DNA of 64,000 bases from Cyanobacteria bacterium FACHB-471. Its GTDB lineage: Bacteria; Cyanobacteriota; Cyanobacteriia; Elainellales; Elainellaceae. Position 1 is the stretch's first letter. Every line of letters starts with the position of its first letter. Positions 46,786-56,628 of the stretch are shown piece by piece. The stretch is from contig JACJOC010000086.1 of NCBI GenBank assembly GCA_014695345.1, positions 124,001 to 188,000 on the forward strand, given 5' to 3'. The position numbers and the translations under genes are program-made. The notes below the pieces were generated by a model. The model had not been told where the DNA came from, made no database searches, and worked only from the letters and a program-made list of their open reading frames with translations.

Positions 46786-48483
46786 ATGACAAAAACTCAA
46801 CTCACTACACAATTCACTTTGTCACAAGTAATAGGAATCAGCTTCATTACGGTTTTGATCGCTTTTCCTGCCCAGGCAAAGAATTTGGAGAATGGACAGA
46901 AGCAAGTTCAATCGGTTAGTGTCACTCACAGAGTTGATGAAACGAACGAAACTGATGAGCAGACAAGCTTTGATATTCCTGTTTTAGAGAATCTTACAGA
47001 GAACAGTGAGTTAGTGGGTCAAGTCACCTCTGTTAATCAACTGTCGGACGTGCAGCCTACAGATTGGGCGTTTCAAGCACTTCAGTCTTTAGTAGAACGA
47101 TACGGGGCGATCGCTGGATACCCCGATGGCATCTATCGCGGTAACCGAGCAATAACCCGTTATGAGTTCGCGGCGGGTTTGAACGCTGCGCTCGATCGCA
47201 TTAATGAACTGATCGCTGCTGGTTTAGCAGATGCGGCAACGGGTGAAGACCTGGAAACAATTCAACGGTTACAAGAAGAGTTTGCTTCAGAATTAGCAGT
47301 TTTGCGAGGACGAGTTGACACCCTAGAAGCGCAAACCGCTACCGTCGAAGCCAATCAATTTTCCACAACGACTCGACTGGCCGGGCAAGCCATTTTTGCC
47401 GTGAATGCGGGTGGTTTTGAAGGCGAAAACCTGCTCAGTCCAAGCGGAGCAATCTTTAGACAGCAAGACCCAAATGCAACGTTTATCTATCGGGTTAACT
47501 TGGACTTAAACACCAGTTTTACGGGAACCGATTTGTTGAGAGTCCGGATAGATACAGGAAGTGGTGGTCCTAATGATAATGCAGGAGGATTTTTAGAACC
47601 TAACTTTGGCAGTACCTTAGACTTTTCGGCTAAACCTCCTAGCAATGGTAATTTTGGGCTGGGTCGTCTGTATTACACCTTTAGTCCACTAGAACATGTG
47701 GCGGTTTCTATTGGTCCGAATATTCGCACCACCGACTACATTGATCGAAACAGCTATGCTAACCTTAGCTTTCGCGACTTTAGCACCTTAGCGTTAACCA
47801 ATAATTATGTTTTATTTCCCGTCAATGGACCCAGTGCGGGTGCCGCTATAGATTGGAACGTTGGAGATAGCCCATTTACCATCCGAGCCTTGTATGCTGC
47901 CGCTGATGCAGGTAATCCAACCGACCAGGGTATTTTACGGGGAACTGCCCCTTTCACTTCACTGCTCTATCCAGGCAATACCTCAGCTACCGCAGATAGG
48001 GGCGATCGCGGTCTCTTTGGCGATACCCATCAAGGCATGGTTGAACTAGAATACGCCCCTTCTTCGACGCTGGCGTTACGAGTGCAATATAGCGGCGGTC
48101 GCATCTTTGATCAATCTTTTGATGCGGTTGGGGTGAATGCAGAAGTGGCGATCGCCCCCTGGCTGGCGCTATTTGGACGATATGGATACAGCCAATATCG
48201 CGATACCGCATTTGGCGAGATTGAACCTAACTACTGGATGGTAGGCATTGCCTTTCCTGATTTGCTGCAAGAGGGAAACTTAGCCGGGCTTGCAATCGGT
48301 CAACCCTTCATTGCCACTGAAATTGGTAATGCAACTCAAACTAACCTGGAAGCCTTCTATCGATTTGCAATTAGTGACAATATTCAAATCACACCTGTGA
48401 TCCAAGTTGTGAATGATCCTGCAAATCGCAGTGAGAATGGCACCGTTGTCACCGGTACCGTGCGAACCACTTTTTCCTTCTAA
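46786..48483 (+). CDS. SLH-domain OprB-type outer membrane porin, paralogue
   Basis: A 565-residue relative of the porin at 29573, sharing the SLH domain (TDWAFQALQSLVERYGAIAG), the coiled coil LQEEFASELAVLRGRVD and a C-terminal barrel ending TVRTTFSF. A signal peptide is present (GISFITVLIAFPAQAKN). It lacks the long acidic spacer of the other copy and the barrel has diverged. It is sandwiched between AraC-type regulators, suggesting that it is induced by a specific nutrient. The substrate is not indicated. Confidence 0.9.
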   Translation: MTKTQLTTQFTLSQVIGISFITVLIAFPAQAKNLENGQKQVQSVSVTHRVDETNETDEQTSFDIPVLENLTENSELVGQVTSVNQLSDVQPTDWAFQALQSLVERYGAIAGYPDGIYRGNRAITRYEFAAGLNAALDRINELIAAGLADAATGEDLETIQRLQEEFASELAVLRGRVDTLEAQTATVEANQFSTTTRLAGQAIFAVNAGGFEGENLLSPSGAIFRQQDPNATFIYRVNLDLNTSFTGTDLLRVRIDTGSGGPNDNAGGFLEPNFGSTLDFSAKPPSNGNFGLGRLYYTFSPLEHVAVSIGPNIRTTDYIDRNSYANLSFRDFSTLALTNNYVLFPVNGPSAGAAIDWNVGDSPFTIRALYAAADAGNPTDQGILRGTAPFTSLLYPGNTSATADRGDRGLFGDTHQGMVELEYAPSSTLALRVQYSGGRIFDQSFDAVGVNAEVAIAPWLALFGRYGYSQYRDTAFGEIEPNYWMVGIAFPDLLQEGNLAGLAIGQPFIATEIGNATQTNLEAFYRFAISDNIQITPVIQVVNDPANRSENGTVVTGTVRTTFSF

Positions 48484-48812
48484 ACTGATGAATTTCGATA
48501 GACTTTGGGAGATGTTCCAGCCAGATTGCGGAAGTGTTTTGCTAGATGAGTCTGATTTGCAAAACCGCACTCCAGGGCAATTTCAGCAATCGATAGTTCG
48601 CTTTGTTTTAACAATTGCTTGGCACACTCTACACGCTGCTGCAAAACATACTGATAGAGAGAGATTCCCATTGACTGTTTAAACAAGTGACTGAGGTAAT
48701 ATCGACTAATACCAATACGCTTGGCAATCGCCTCTAGCGAAATTTCCTCACTCAGATGCTCTTGAATGTAATCTAGCGTTTGTTTCACTACACTCAGCGG
48801 CAACTCATTCAT
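48480..48812 (-). CDS. Short AraC-type DNA-binding protein
   Basis: Just 110 residues, containing little more than the AraC double helix-turn-helix: EISLEAIAKRIGISRYYLSH, then SIAEIALECGFANQTHLAKH. It lacks a sensing domain, like the MarA/SoxS group, so its activity may be set by its abundance. Its 3' end overlaps the porin stop by four bases in convergent orientation. It could be a truncated descendant of a full-length regulator, but the frame is intact. Confidence 0.85.
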   Translation of the reverse strand: MNELPLSVVKQTLDYIQEHLSEEISLEAIAKRIGISRYYLSHLFKQSMGISLYQYVLQQRVECAKQLLKQSELSIAEIALECGFANQTHLAKHFRNLAGTSPKVYRNSSV

Positions 48813-49077
48813 TATTAATTTGCCTAAAAAGATAAACGAATTTTTGAATGCTTGATCTACTCATAGGTTCCATCTGCTCTCCATTTGCTCAACCTATGAG
48901 AAGTTTAGTGAGATCAGCGTTAAACGTCGCTGTCTGAACGTTTGATTAAGTTTAGACAAAAGGCTAAATTTAATCTGAACTGAGGGTAGGGGTGTGAGTG
49001 GGGGGCTAAGGCGAGTTCCTGTAATAATGATTTTTAGAACCCATTGCCATCGCCAGCATCACATTCCTTAGCCTTGT

Positions 49078-50286
49078 ATGTCTCAAAATGCCTCTGAAAG
49101 TAGCGTTCAATCCTCTGAAGAGGCGACACCCTATCGGTTTGAGCAGCTTGCTAAAGCAAATGCCGTACTCAAGAAAACTTTAGATATTCTGGCTAGCGAA
49201 CCGGAACTCGACACCGCTTTGGGTCATGTGCTGCGTGTCATGACCGAGTGCTTGGGTTCACCGTCTGCGGCTCTGTGGTTGGTTACTCCAGATTCAGATG
49301 CCTTTCATGTGCATCTAGCCTATTACAAGGGTGAGGTGTTTGAGGCTACACCAGATGGTAAACAACTGCCAGGGCCCTGGCCACAGGGGCACGATCTGAC
49401 CTGGAAAACCCATATCTGCGATCGCCATCCTACCATTTACGACGTTGAAACTGCACCAGAACTAACTCCTCGGCAACGTCAGTTTATGCAGCATTTAGGC
49501 GCAAAAACCCTGTTGGGAGTGCCGTTGCTGTTGCGAAACGAGATCATTGGCAGCTTTACCCTCCGATTCATGGAACGGCGAGAGTTTCAAGCCGATGATC
49601 TGGAACTCATGCAAGCTCTGGCGCACTACGCTACTTTGGCGATTCAGTTATTACGAATGGCAGAGCGCGATCGAGAAGCTGCCATTCTAGAAGAACGCAA
49701 TCGCTTAGCGAGAGAAATCCACGACACGCTGGCGCAAGCATTTACTGGAATCTCGATTCAACTGGGAGTGGCAAAGTGGCTGTTGCAGCGAGACCCTACT
49801 GCTGTAGCTGAAATCATCGCTCGGGTTGAAAGCTTGACCCAAAGCGGCTTAGCAGAAGCACAGCGATCGGTATGGGCACTTCGTCCTCATGATAAGGAAT
49901 ATGCAGATCTGGCACAGCAGTTGGCTAGCAGTGTTGAGCAAATCGGCACAGGCTCACCGATCCAAATCGATCTGCAGATTGTGGGTACGCCTCGGTTGCT
50001 CTCTCCAATCATTGGAAAAAATATGTTGCGGATTAGTCAAGAGGCGATGACTAACACATTGAAACACGCTCAAGCAACTACACTTCGGATTAAACTCACG
50101 TATGAAGAGGCGATCGCTGAATTGTGTGTACAGGACAACGGGCGGGGTTTTTTGCCCGATGTGGATACGGGTGGATTTGGATTGATTAGTATGAGTGAGC
50201 GGGCCGATCGCATCGCTGGGCAACTGACCATTCATAGTCAACCGGGACAGGGCACAGAGATCTGTATTCAAGTTGCTGTGAATTAG
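49078..50286 (+). CDS. GAF-domain sensor histidine kinase (NarL type)
   Basis: A 402-residue cytosolic kinase. A GAF domain (about 30-190) is followed by a HisKA_3 dimerisation helix with His215 in RLAREIHDTLAQAFTG, then an HATPase domain with NTLKHAQATTL (N box), DNGRGF (G1) and GFGLISMSERA (G2). It has no membrane segment, so it senses a soluble ligand, light or redox through GAF; no bilin-binding cysteine is obvious. The partner response regulator begins 12 bp downstream. Confidence 0.92.
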   Translation: MSQNASESSVQSSEEATPYRFEQLAKANAVLKKTLDILASEPELDTALGHVLRVMTECLGSPSAALWLVTPDSDAFHVHLAYYKGEVFEATPDGKQLPGPWPQGHDLTWKTHICDRHPTIYDVETAPELTPRQRQFMQHLGAKTLLGVPLLLRNEIIGSFTLRFMERREFQADDLELMQALAHYATLAIQLLRMAERDREAAILEERNRLAREIHDTLAQAFTGISIQLGVAKWLLQRDPTAVAEIIARVESLTQSGLAEAQRSVWALRPHDKEYADLAQQLASSVEQIGTGSPIQIDLQIVGTPRLLSPIIGKNMLRISQEAMTNTLKHAQATTLRIKLTYEEAIAELCVQDNGRGFLPDVDTGGFGLISMSERADRIAGQLTIHSQPGQGTEICIQVAVN

Positions 50287-50298
50287 GAGAATAAAGCG

Positions 50299-50937
50299 GT
50301 GTCAGAGCAACCAATTCGGGTTTTAGTAGTGGATGATCATCCGATTGTTCGCAATGGTTTGGTGTTGATGGTGCAGTATAAGCCCGAAATGGAAGTTGTT
50401 GCTGAGGCTGCGAACGGCTTGGAGGCAGTTCAGTTATTTCAGCAGCACCACCCAGATGTCACCTTGATGGATTTGCAAATGCCCGAAATGAGCGGAGTTG
50501 AGGCGATCGCCACCATTCGCCAAGCTCATCCAGAAGCCCGCATGATTGTGTTAAGCACCTACGATAGTGACGAAGAAATCTATCGGGGGCTACAGGCTGG
50601 TGCAAAAGGATATATTCTCAAAAATGCTCCAGTGGATGAAATTGTGAGAGCCATTCACATTGTGCATTCGGGTAAAAAATATATTCCTCCAGAAGTGGGA
50701 GAGAAGCTAGCAGAACGTATGAGTCGCCCTCAGTTGACTCAGCGAGAACAGCAGGTACTAGAGTTGATTGCTCAAGGCAAAAGTAACAGCGAAATCGCTG
50801 AAGCCCTACATCTGTCCGAAAGCTCAATCAAATATCACGCTAATCATGTGTTTAGCAAATTAGGAGTGAGCGATCGCACTCAAGCCGCACTGTTGGCAGT
50901 AAAAAAAGGGATGGTGAATCGGACGCTAGCTCCCTGA
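50299..50937 (+). CDS. NarL/FixJ family response regulator
   Basis: A receiver domain (phospho-acceptor Asp58 in LMDLQMPEMSG, acidic pocket in VVDDHPIVRNG) is joined to a LuxR-type helix-turn-helix (LTQREQQVLELIAQGKSNSE to HLSESSIKYHANHVF). Translation starts at GTG 50299 with AGGAG upstream. Length is 212 residues. It is cotranscribed with the GAF kinase. Confidence 0.93.
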   Translation: MSEQPIRVLVVDDHPIVRNGLVLMVQYKPEMEVVAEAANGLEAVQLFQQHHPDVTLMDLQMPEMSGVEAIATIRQAHPEARMIVLSTYDSDEEIYRGLQAGAKGYILKNAPVDEIVRAIHIVHSGKKYIPPEVGEKLAERMSRPQLTQREQQVLELIAQGKSNSEIAEALHLSESSIKYHANHVFSKLGVSDRTQAALLAVKKGMVNRTLAP

Positions 50938-51069
50938 GCAGTTTAGTTCTCTCCTTTGCTTTTGCAAGCCAACCGAGTTCGGGAATTGCTTGCTCAGGTT
51001 AAGCGTGAGATTTACAGGCTGCTTTCAGAGCAGTAAGTAGAAGGTTGTTATGTCAGACGTAATGAATAT

Positions 51070-51915
51070 TTATTGCTCATTTTTGTCTTGCTGTTGCCGA
51101 TACAGAGACTCAGAGATAATCTGCTGTATCTCAGAGCGGAGTTGCTCGTAAGCTTCTGCCGCACACCAAGAACGTAGATATAAAACAGTCTTCTCGCGAC
51201 TAACGGAAGCGACATTACAGGTAGGTTTTGGGGTATTCAATACCAGAGGATGGGGTTGGACTAAAGATAACAAGTGAGTAATGGTTGGTTCTATTGGGCG
51301 ATCGCCAATATCTACTTCTAAATCAACCCGCCGAGTTCCCATTGCGGTCAGGTTTTTCAACGTTCCAGAAAACAGGTTGTTGTTAGGCACAATAATTTTT
51401 ATATGATCTGGAGTCAGAATCGTTGTTGAGAAAATTCCCACACTGTCAACAATACCTGCAACTCCCGCGCCTTCGATTACATCTCCAGCCTCAAACGGGC
51501 GGAAGGCAATTAACATGATGCCAGCCGCAAAGTGAGAGAGTGTATTCTGCAACGCTAAGCCAATCGCTAAACCTGCCGCTCCTAAAACTGCTACCAGGGT
51601 TGTTGTCTGAATTCCAATAACGTTGAGGGCTGCAATAATTCCAACGACAAGTGTGAGAAATTCAGAGGCTTGAATGAAAAACTTTCGTAAAATTGGTTCT
51701 ACTTGAATGAGCAGCCTGCGAGCTGTGTGACTAACCAGATTGACCCCAATGCGGGTGAGAATCAGGATGCCAACTGCCCATAGCAGCTTCAGCAGAATCT
51801 GAAGTGCGATGTCACTTAGACTTTGTCCTGTTGTTGGAGAGGGAGTCGGAGCAGCAACTTGAGCCAGGGAAAGAGGCAGCATATCGATTGAACTGTAGGC
51901 TTTAAGGAAAATCAC
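51070..51915 (-). CDS. MscS-family mechanosensitive channel
   Basis: Three membrane helices are visible: LLKLLWAVGILILTRIGVNL, FLTLVVGIIAALNVIGIQ, and the pore helix AVLGAAGLAIGLALQNTLSH with its glycine/alanine spacing. The beta-domain (FEAGDVIEGAGVAGIVDSVG) and an alpha/beta vestibule follow. The channel opens under membrane tension to protect against osmotic downshock. Length is 281 residues from a GTG at 51915; an ATG at 51882 is an alternative start. It stands alone. Confidence 0.9.
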   Translation of the reverse strand: MIFLKAYSSIDMLPLSLAQVAAPTPSPTTGQSLSDIALQILLKLLWAVGILILTRIGVNLVSHTARRLLIQVEPILRKFFIQASEFLTLVVGIIAALNVIGIQTTTLVAVLGAAGLAIGLALQNTLSHFAAGIMLIAFRPFEAGDVIEGAGVAGIVDSVGIFSTTILTPDHIKIIVPNNNLFSGTLKNLTAMGTRRVDLEVDIGDRPIEPTITHLLSLVQPHPLVLNTPKPTCNVASVSREKTVLYLRSWCAAEAYEQLRSEIQQIISESLYRQQQDKNEQ

Positions 51916-51995
51916 TCTTCACTTTAAAGCGTACAGTTCACAGTCCTTAAACCCGAGTAGGACAGTCGCTAAAGCGTCTCAAGGCGTAATTGCAT

Positions 51996-53198
51996 TCAAA
52001 ACACGTCAATTGTTGGAAATTTTGCTTGGGCTTGCAGGCAGTCCCACAGATAAACCGCTAGACCCAAATCCCCTGTCCACAGCGGATAGCGCAACTGCCC
52101 GTAGAGCTGCTTAGAAAGACGGTACTGTTCAATTGCGTGCATGGCAAAGGCTCTGGCGCGATCGAGCCACATCTGGTTTCCGGTTCGGAGGAACAGCTTG
52201 AGAAACGCATAGCCGTTGCCGCCAGTGCCGTGGCACAAATTCGACCCTTTCTTCAACGGACCTGCGTGCCAGGTTAGTTCGCCGCCCTGCTCTAAAATGC
52301 GATCGAATGGCTCATTAATACCGCTCGGCAGCAGTGCCAAAGCTGTCACCATTCCAGGTGCTCCATGACAATACTGTACCAGTTCTGGAGCTTGACCGGA
52401 ATTCGCTGTATCATAGACTGCGTGCCAGTTTGCCCTTTCACCATCTGTCACTGCAGTATTCACCAGAGTCGTCATAGCTTTGGCTGAAATCTGTTGAAAC
52501 TGATCCTCCTCCAACAAAGACTGTCCAATTAATAATGGCGTTAAATTACTGGCGAAGCCGTGTACGGGACCCAAAAATTGCTTCTGACTGCCGTACAAGT
52601 CGATCGTCCATAAATATCCAACCTCACCAACGGGTTGCCATTCCTGTAACAGTAGGGCTGCTTGAGCTTTGAAGATATCTTGCCATCTTGGTTCTTGTGT
52701 CCACTGATGCATGAAGTAGGCAGCCAGCATTGAACCTGCAATTCCCCACATCAGCTCTCGAATCGGCTGAGTATCATTCTTGTGAACCGATCGCCAGATT
52801 TCGTTCGCTTTATCCTCAGAGGGGGCGAGTTTGTATTGCAACAGGAGCAGCGGCAGTTCCCCAAACAGATAAGATGACTGCTCTGGATAAGGACTAACCT
52901 GCGGATAGCGCTGGCGATTTTGCGCTAATGTTGCGTCGAGATGAGTAGTAATATCAAAGGCTGAATCCACTGCGCCAACGGTCTGCAAGTAGTCGATCGC
53001 CCACAGTACACCCGCTTTGCCAAAATACAGATCACTGCCAAGACTGTAATCATCCATTGGATGCCCAGCCAATAGCGGTACGGTTTGCAGTTGAGCGATA
53101 GTTTCGTGGACGATCGCTGCGATCGCCTCTTGAGCCGTATTGGGGTTCCAATCCTGTTGCAAGAGTGGATAGTGTCTGGCTGTATCAAATAAGGTCAT
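51996..53198 (-). CDS. LanC-like protein (orphan lanthionine cyclase family)
   Basis: The 400-residue protein has the alpha-toroid repeat pattern of LanC proteins. The zinc-site motifs are YCHGAPGM (replacing the common WCxGxPG) and NLCHGTGGNG, giving two cysteines and a histidine as ligands. Earlier GxxG turns such as FGKAGVLWAIDYL and MWGIAGSMLAAYF are also typical. LanC enzymes add peptide cysteines to dehydroamino acids, but no LanB dehydratase, precursor peptide or transporter lies nearby. It may act alone on another substrate, such as glutathione or protein adducts. GAGG precedes the ATG. Confidence 0.88.
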   Translation of the reverse strand: MTLFDTARHYPLLQQDWNPNTAQEAIAAIVHETIAQLQTVPLLAGHPMDDYSLGSDLYFGKAGVLWAIDYLQTVGAVDSAFDITTHLDATLAQNRQRYPQVSPYPEQSSYLFGELPLLLLQYKLAPSEDKANEIWRSVHKNDTQPIRELMWGIAGSMLAAYFMHQWTQEPRWQDIFKAQAALLLQEWQPVGEVGYLWTIDLYGSQKQFLGPVHGFASNLTPLLIGQSLLEEDQFQQISAKAMTTLVNTAVTDGERANWHAVYDTANSGQAPELVQYCHGAPGMVTALALLPSGINEPFDRILEQGGELTWHAGPLKKGSNLCHGTGGNGYAFLKLFLRTGNQMWLDRARAFAMHAIEQYRLSKQLYGQLRYPLWTGDLGLAVYLWDCLQAQAKFPTIDVF

Positions 53199-53343
53199 CT
53201 CTTTACCTCAGTGCGATCACGACCCTCATTTCATTTCTTTATTGTCATTGTAAATCGCAGTCTTTTGAGCAATTGCTACAAAGGGTTGTACCGCAAAGTG
53301 GGCATTTCTGTTACAAGGGAGAAGCAGGTTATTTCTCAAACCC

Positions 53344-54723
53344 ATGACAGCCACCCTCAACCCTTACCTCGCTGACAACTTTGCCCCCCTTCAAACAGAG
53401 TCAACTGTTGAGCAATTAACCGTCATTGGTGAGCTGCCACCTGAGCTAAATGGAATGTTCGTCCGCAACGGGCCCAATCCTCAGTTTCCACCTTTAGGTC
53501 GTTATCATTGGTTCGATGGCGATGGGATGCTACATGGTGTTCACATTCAGGATGGCAAGGCAAGCTACCGCAATCGCTACATTCAGACTAGAGGGTTTAA
53601 GCAAGAGCGGCAAGCAGGGCAGGCATTATTTGGGGGACTGCTTGAACCCTCGCAGGAAGGCTTCAAGAATGTCGCAAACACAGCTCTCGTGTGGCATCGC
53701 GATCGCCTGCTGGCTCTCTGGGAAGGGGGTGAACCTCACGCAATTGAGCTGCCCAATTTAGACACGAGCGGCACATACACCTTTGAGGGTAAGTTGTCTT
53801 CCCCTGTCACTGCCCATCCCAAAGTTGATCCGGTGACAGGGGAAATGATGTTCTTTGGCTACTCTCTGGGGCAACCGCCCTACGTTAAATACAGCGTTGT
53901 GTCTGCCCAGGGAGAATTGCTGCAAACTGTCCCAATCGACCTGCCTGTGGGAGTGATGATGCATGACTTTGCCATCACAGAACACTACACCATTTTTATG
54001 GATTTACCCCTCACCTTTCGGTTGGAACGGCTGCAACGGGGAGAACCTGCCTTTGCTTTTGAGCGCGATCGCTCTAGTCGGTTTGGGATTTTGCCTCGGC
54101 ACAGTGATAACCAGTCGATTCGGTGGTTTGAAGCACCGAGCTGTTATGTCTTCCACACCCTTAATGCGTATGAAGAAGGCGATGATATCGTTTTAATTGC
54201 CTGTCGGACAAACAGCACCAGTGTTTTAGGCGCATCTCCCAGTTCCCATGAAGGAGATAATCGTCAGGTTAGAACTGATATGCCGTTGCTCTACCGCTGG
54301 CAGTTCAACCTGAAGACGGGAACTGTGCAGGAACAGACGCTGGATGATCATTCCTGTGAATTTCCTCGAATCAATGAACAGTATCTAGGCAGACCTATCC
54401 GCTACGGATACGCGGGCAGCACTGCGCCAATCGAAATGCCAAAGTTTGATGGTCTACTCAAGTTCGATCTGGATAAACAGAGTGTTCAGAAACACTCATT
54501 TGGTGAAGGTCGTTATGGCGGGGAAGGTGTATTTGTGCCACGACCAAACGGGACTTCGGAGGATGATGGTTGGCTCATGACCTTTGTGCATGATGAAACT
54601 CAGGACAGATCGGAGTTAGTGATCATCAGCACTCAAACGATGACGAGTGAGGCTGTTGCCCGCATCCAGATGCCGCAGCGCGTTCCCTATGGCTTTCACG
54701 GCACCTGGGTTACGTTGCCTTGA
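53344..54723 (+). CDS. Carotenoid cleavage oxygenase
   Basis: A non-haem iron dioxygenase of the RPE65/CCD family (459 residues). The four iron-binding histidines are seen in TAHPKVDPVTGEM, VMMHDFAITEHY, CYVFHTLNAYEEGDD and PYGFHGTWV. The N-terminal GMFVRNGPNPQFPPLGRYHW is the family signature. It cleaves a carotenoid or apocarotenoid double bond to make retinal or other apocarotenoids. No opsin or other user of retinal lies within the window. Confidence 0.93.
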   Translation: MTATLNPYLADNFAPLQTESTVEQLTVIGELPPELNGMFVRNGPNPQFPPLGRYHWFDGDGMLHGVHIQDGKASYRNRYIQTRGFKQERQAGQALFGGLLEPSQEGFKNVANTALVWHRDRLLALWEGGEPHAIELPNLDTSGTYTFEGKLSSPVTAHPKVDPVTGEMMFFGYSLGQPPYVKYSVVSAQGELLQTVPIDLPVGVMMHDFAITEHYTIFMDLPLTFRLERLQRGEPAFAFERDRSSRFGILPRHSDNQSIRWFEAPSCYVFHTLNAYEEGDDIVLIACRTNSTSVLGASPSSHEGDNRQVRTDMPLLYRWQFNLKTGTVQEQTLDDHSCEFPRINEQYLGRPIRYGYAGSTAPIEMPKFDGLLKFDLDKQSVQKHSFGEGRYGGEGVFVPRPNGTSEDDGWLMTFVHDETQDRSELVIISTQTMTSEAVARIQMPQRVPYGFHGTWVTLP

Positions 54724-54832
54724 GAACTATTGCATCGTCCAACTAGATAACCTCCCGACGATGATCAAACAACACTTTTCTCGCTGCTCACTGTCGATAA
54801 TGGTGAGTTCAGTTACACAAAAATCTGGAAAT

Positions 54833-55420
54833 ATGGACGATTTGAGACGGCTTCAGCAAATTTTGGAAGGCTCTGTGATCGCCTCTGTCTTACCTGCGAT
54901 CGCAGAGCTCAATTTACCAAACTGGTGGTTAGCAGGTGGAGCAGTGCGAAACACAGTCTGGCAAGCAATCTTGGGTGAAGATTGTAAATTAGTGATCAAT
55001 GATTTTGATATTGCCTTTTTTGATTTAGCAGGCGATCGCGCTCAAGAATTAGCAGCAAAGGCGGACTTGAGCAAACAGTTTCCTCATTACAAATTTGATG
55101 TGAAAAACCAAGCCAGCTTTGCTCGTTGGCGAACAGGGCGTAGACCTTATCACAGCACTAAAGATGGAGTTGCAGACTGGCTCCACACGGCAACCGCAGT
55201 CGGAGTGCAGTTGGATCAGCAGGGAAAATGGCAATTTTTCACGCCCTATGGTCTGAACGATTTATTGCAGGGAGTTGTCTGCCCAACGCCTGCTCACGTT
55301 CACAATCCTGATGCCGAACGCAAAGCAGCGTCATTTATGGAACTGTGTCCTGCACTACGCTTGGCAGATCCTCTCAAAGATTTTTCAGGTGAACCGTTGT
55401 CACGTTCAGAACATGCGTAA
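54833..55420 (+). CDS. Nucleotidyltransferase-fold protein (DUF925 type)
   Basis: The 195-residue protein has the beta-polymerase-like nucleotidyltransferase pattern WWLAGGAVRNTVWQAI followed by the paired acidic motif NDFDIAFFD. This resembles the small DUF925/NTP_transf_6 family, whose substrate is unknown. I take the ATG at 54833, which gives the family-like MDDLRRLQQILEG; in-frame ATGs at 54761 and 54800 would add up to 24 residues. The 3' end overlaps the convergent GNAT gene by 47 bp. Confidence 0.8.
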   Translation: MDDLRRLQQILEGSVIASVLPAIAELNLPNWWLAGGAVRNTVWQAILGEDCKLVINDFDIAFFDLAGDRAQELAAKADLSKQFPHYKFDVKNQASFARWRTGRRPYHSTKDGVADWLHTATAVGVQLDQQGKWQFFTPYGLNDLLQGVVCPTPAHVHNPDAERKAASFMELCPALRLADPLKDFSGEPLSRSEHA

Positions 55421-55832
55421 CAAACTCACTATCACAGGTCGTAAAACCAAGCGACTGATAGAACTGACCTGCAATAGGGCTGGTTGTACGAACATGGAGC
55501 CAATCAAAACTCAGTGCTGTTTGGATAACGTGGTGAACTAATGATCGCCCAACTCCCTGACGGCGATCGCTGTGCATCACGTATAAACGTCGTATTCGTC
55601 CAATCCGAGTTGAATTGGTGTAGGGATCTTGGTTTAACCCACAGATGCCAATGATGTGGTTTCCCTGCTTTGCCACGAATAATGCTTCTCCGGGGCGATC
55701 GAATCGATTTACTCCTGCCCTCCACTCGTTGATTAAGCGATCGATTGCTCGAAAGCCAGCCGTTTTGCTCTCAGCCAACATTTCGGCTAACTCCTGTACA
55801 GGTAAATCCAGAACTCTTTGAACTTCGTACAT
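55374..55832 (-). CDS. GNAT family N-acetyltransferase
   Basis: The acetyl-CoA motif A is RIRRLYVMHSDRRQGVGRSL, preceded by the beta-strand region GEALFVAKQGNHIIGICGL and ending with the QFYQSLGFTT motif. Length is 152 residues. It would acetylate an amine on a small molecule or protein; the substrate is unknown. It is convergent with the nucleotidyltransferase gene and overlaps its last 47 bp. Confidence 0.87.
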   Translation of the reverse strand: MYEVQRVLDLPVQELAEMLAESKTAGFRAIDRLINEWRAGVNRFDRPGEALFVAKQGNHIIGICGLNQDPYTNSTRIGRIRRLYVMHSDRRQGVGRSLVHHVIQTALSFDWLHVRTTSPIAGQFYQSLGFTTCDSEFVTHVLNVTTVHLKNL

Positions 55833-56314
55833 TATCCTTCAAATTCTACGGCACTGCTGATCTGATGTATCAATTTCGTAGGGACATGGCAATGCCATGT
55901 CCCGCAGAGGGGATTGAGATCCGTGAACCATACCCGCTCATCAGCGCCAATTCCACAGGTTTAATGATTGAACGGTTAGGTCTTATCAGAACGGCGATCG
56001 ACTTCTCCAAACCAACAGAAATTGCCATTCCAGCGAAGATGATTTGCTCAAAAACAACTCCCTCTTTCACCAGATGCACAGGGACAGGTTTGACTTCGTC
56101 CACCCTTGACGCAGGGTGACAGAAATTGAGTGGATTGCAGTTGTGCTTGGTTACTCACAATTTGGTTCAGTAGCTTGTGAATATCAGTCCTGATTGGCAC
56201 TTCATTGCAGTAGGTTGTCTATCTCTGTCGCAAGGTGGCTGCACGTTGTTCCCCGATGAGTACACTAGAGTAAAACTGATGTAAACGTGATTGTGTAAAG
56301 GAAGAAGGGTGAGT
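55833..56314. other. Intergenic region with a small palindrome
   Basis: About 480 bp. The perfect inverted repeat GGGACATGGCA with its complement around one A lies at 55881-55903. A 77-codon minus frame and an overlapping plus frame around 55870-56119 show no recognisable domain and I do not call them. Confidence 0.4.
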
Positions 56315-56536
56315 ATGGTTGCTGACGACTCCGCAAATGTACCAGAGCAAGTTGCTCAAGAAGATTGGTTTAGCCGTGGCAAATCAGATGCACTAATGGG
56401 CTATTCCAAACAACCTCCTGAAACTGATCCCGAACAAGCTAGCCAATATGACTTGGGATATGGAGAGGGGAGTATTCAATACTCTCTTGCTCAAAGATCT
56501 GAAGCATCGGATGATGCGACTGCTACAGAGAAATAA
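56315..56536 (+). CDS. Small acidic protein of unknown function
   Basis: A 73-residue hydrophilic protein with VAQEDWFSRGKSDALMGYSK and a tyrosine/glycine-rich YDLGYGEGSIQYS. No signal or membrane segment is visible. I use the ATG at 56315, preceded by GAAGAAGG. The family is unfamiliar, but the composition and ribosome site support a real gene. It converges with kptA, 92 bp away. Confidence 0.6.
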   Translation: MVADDSANVPEQVAQEDWFSRGKSDALMGYSKQPPETDPEQASQYDLGYGEGSIQYSLAQRSEASDDATATEK

Positions 56537-56628
56537 ACCTGGTAGATCACTGCACAGTTGTATTCACTATTAAATATTTGCCCAGAATTTTGATGTCAAC
56601 AAATTGATGTAGATGTATATTGATTCCC

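Noticed and set aside
55870-56119. Overlapping open frames near the GNAT gene
   Set aside because: Both strands are open, there is no recognisable domain, and a palindrome interrupts the stretch.
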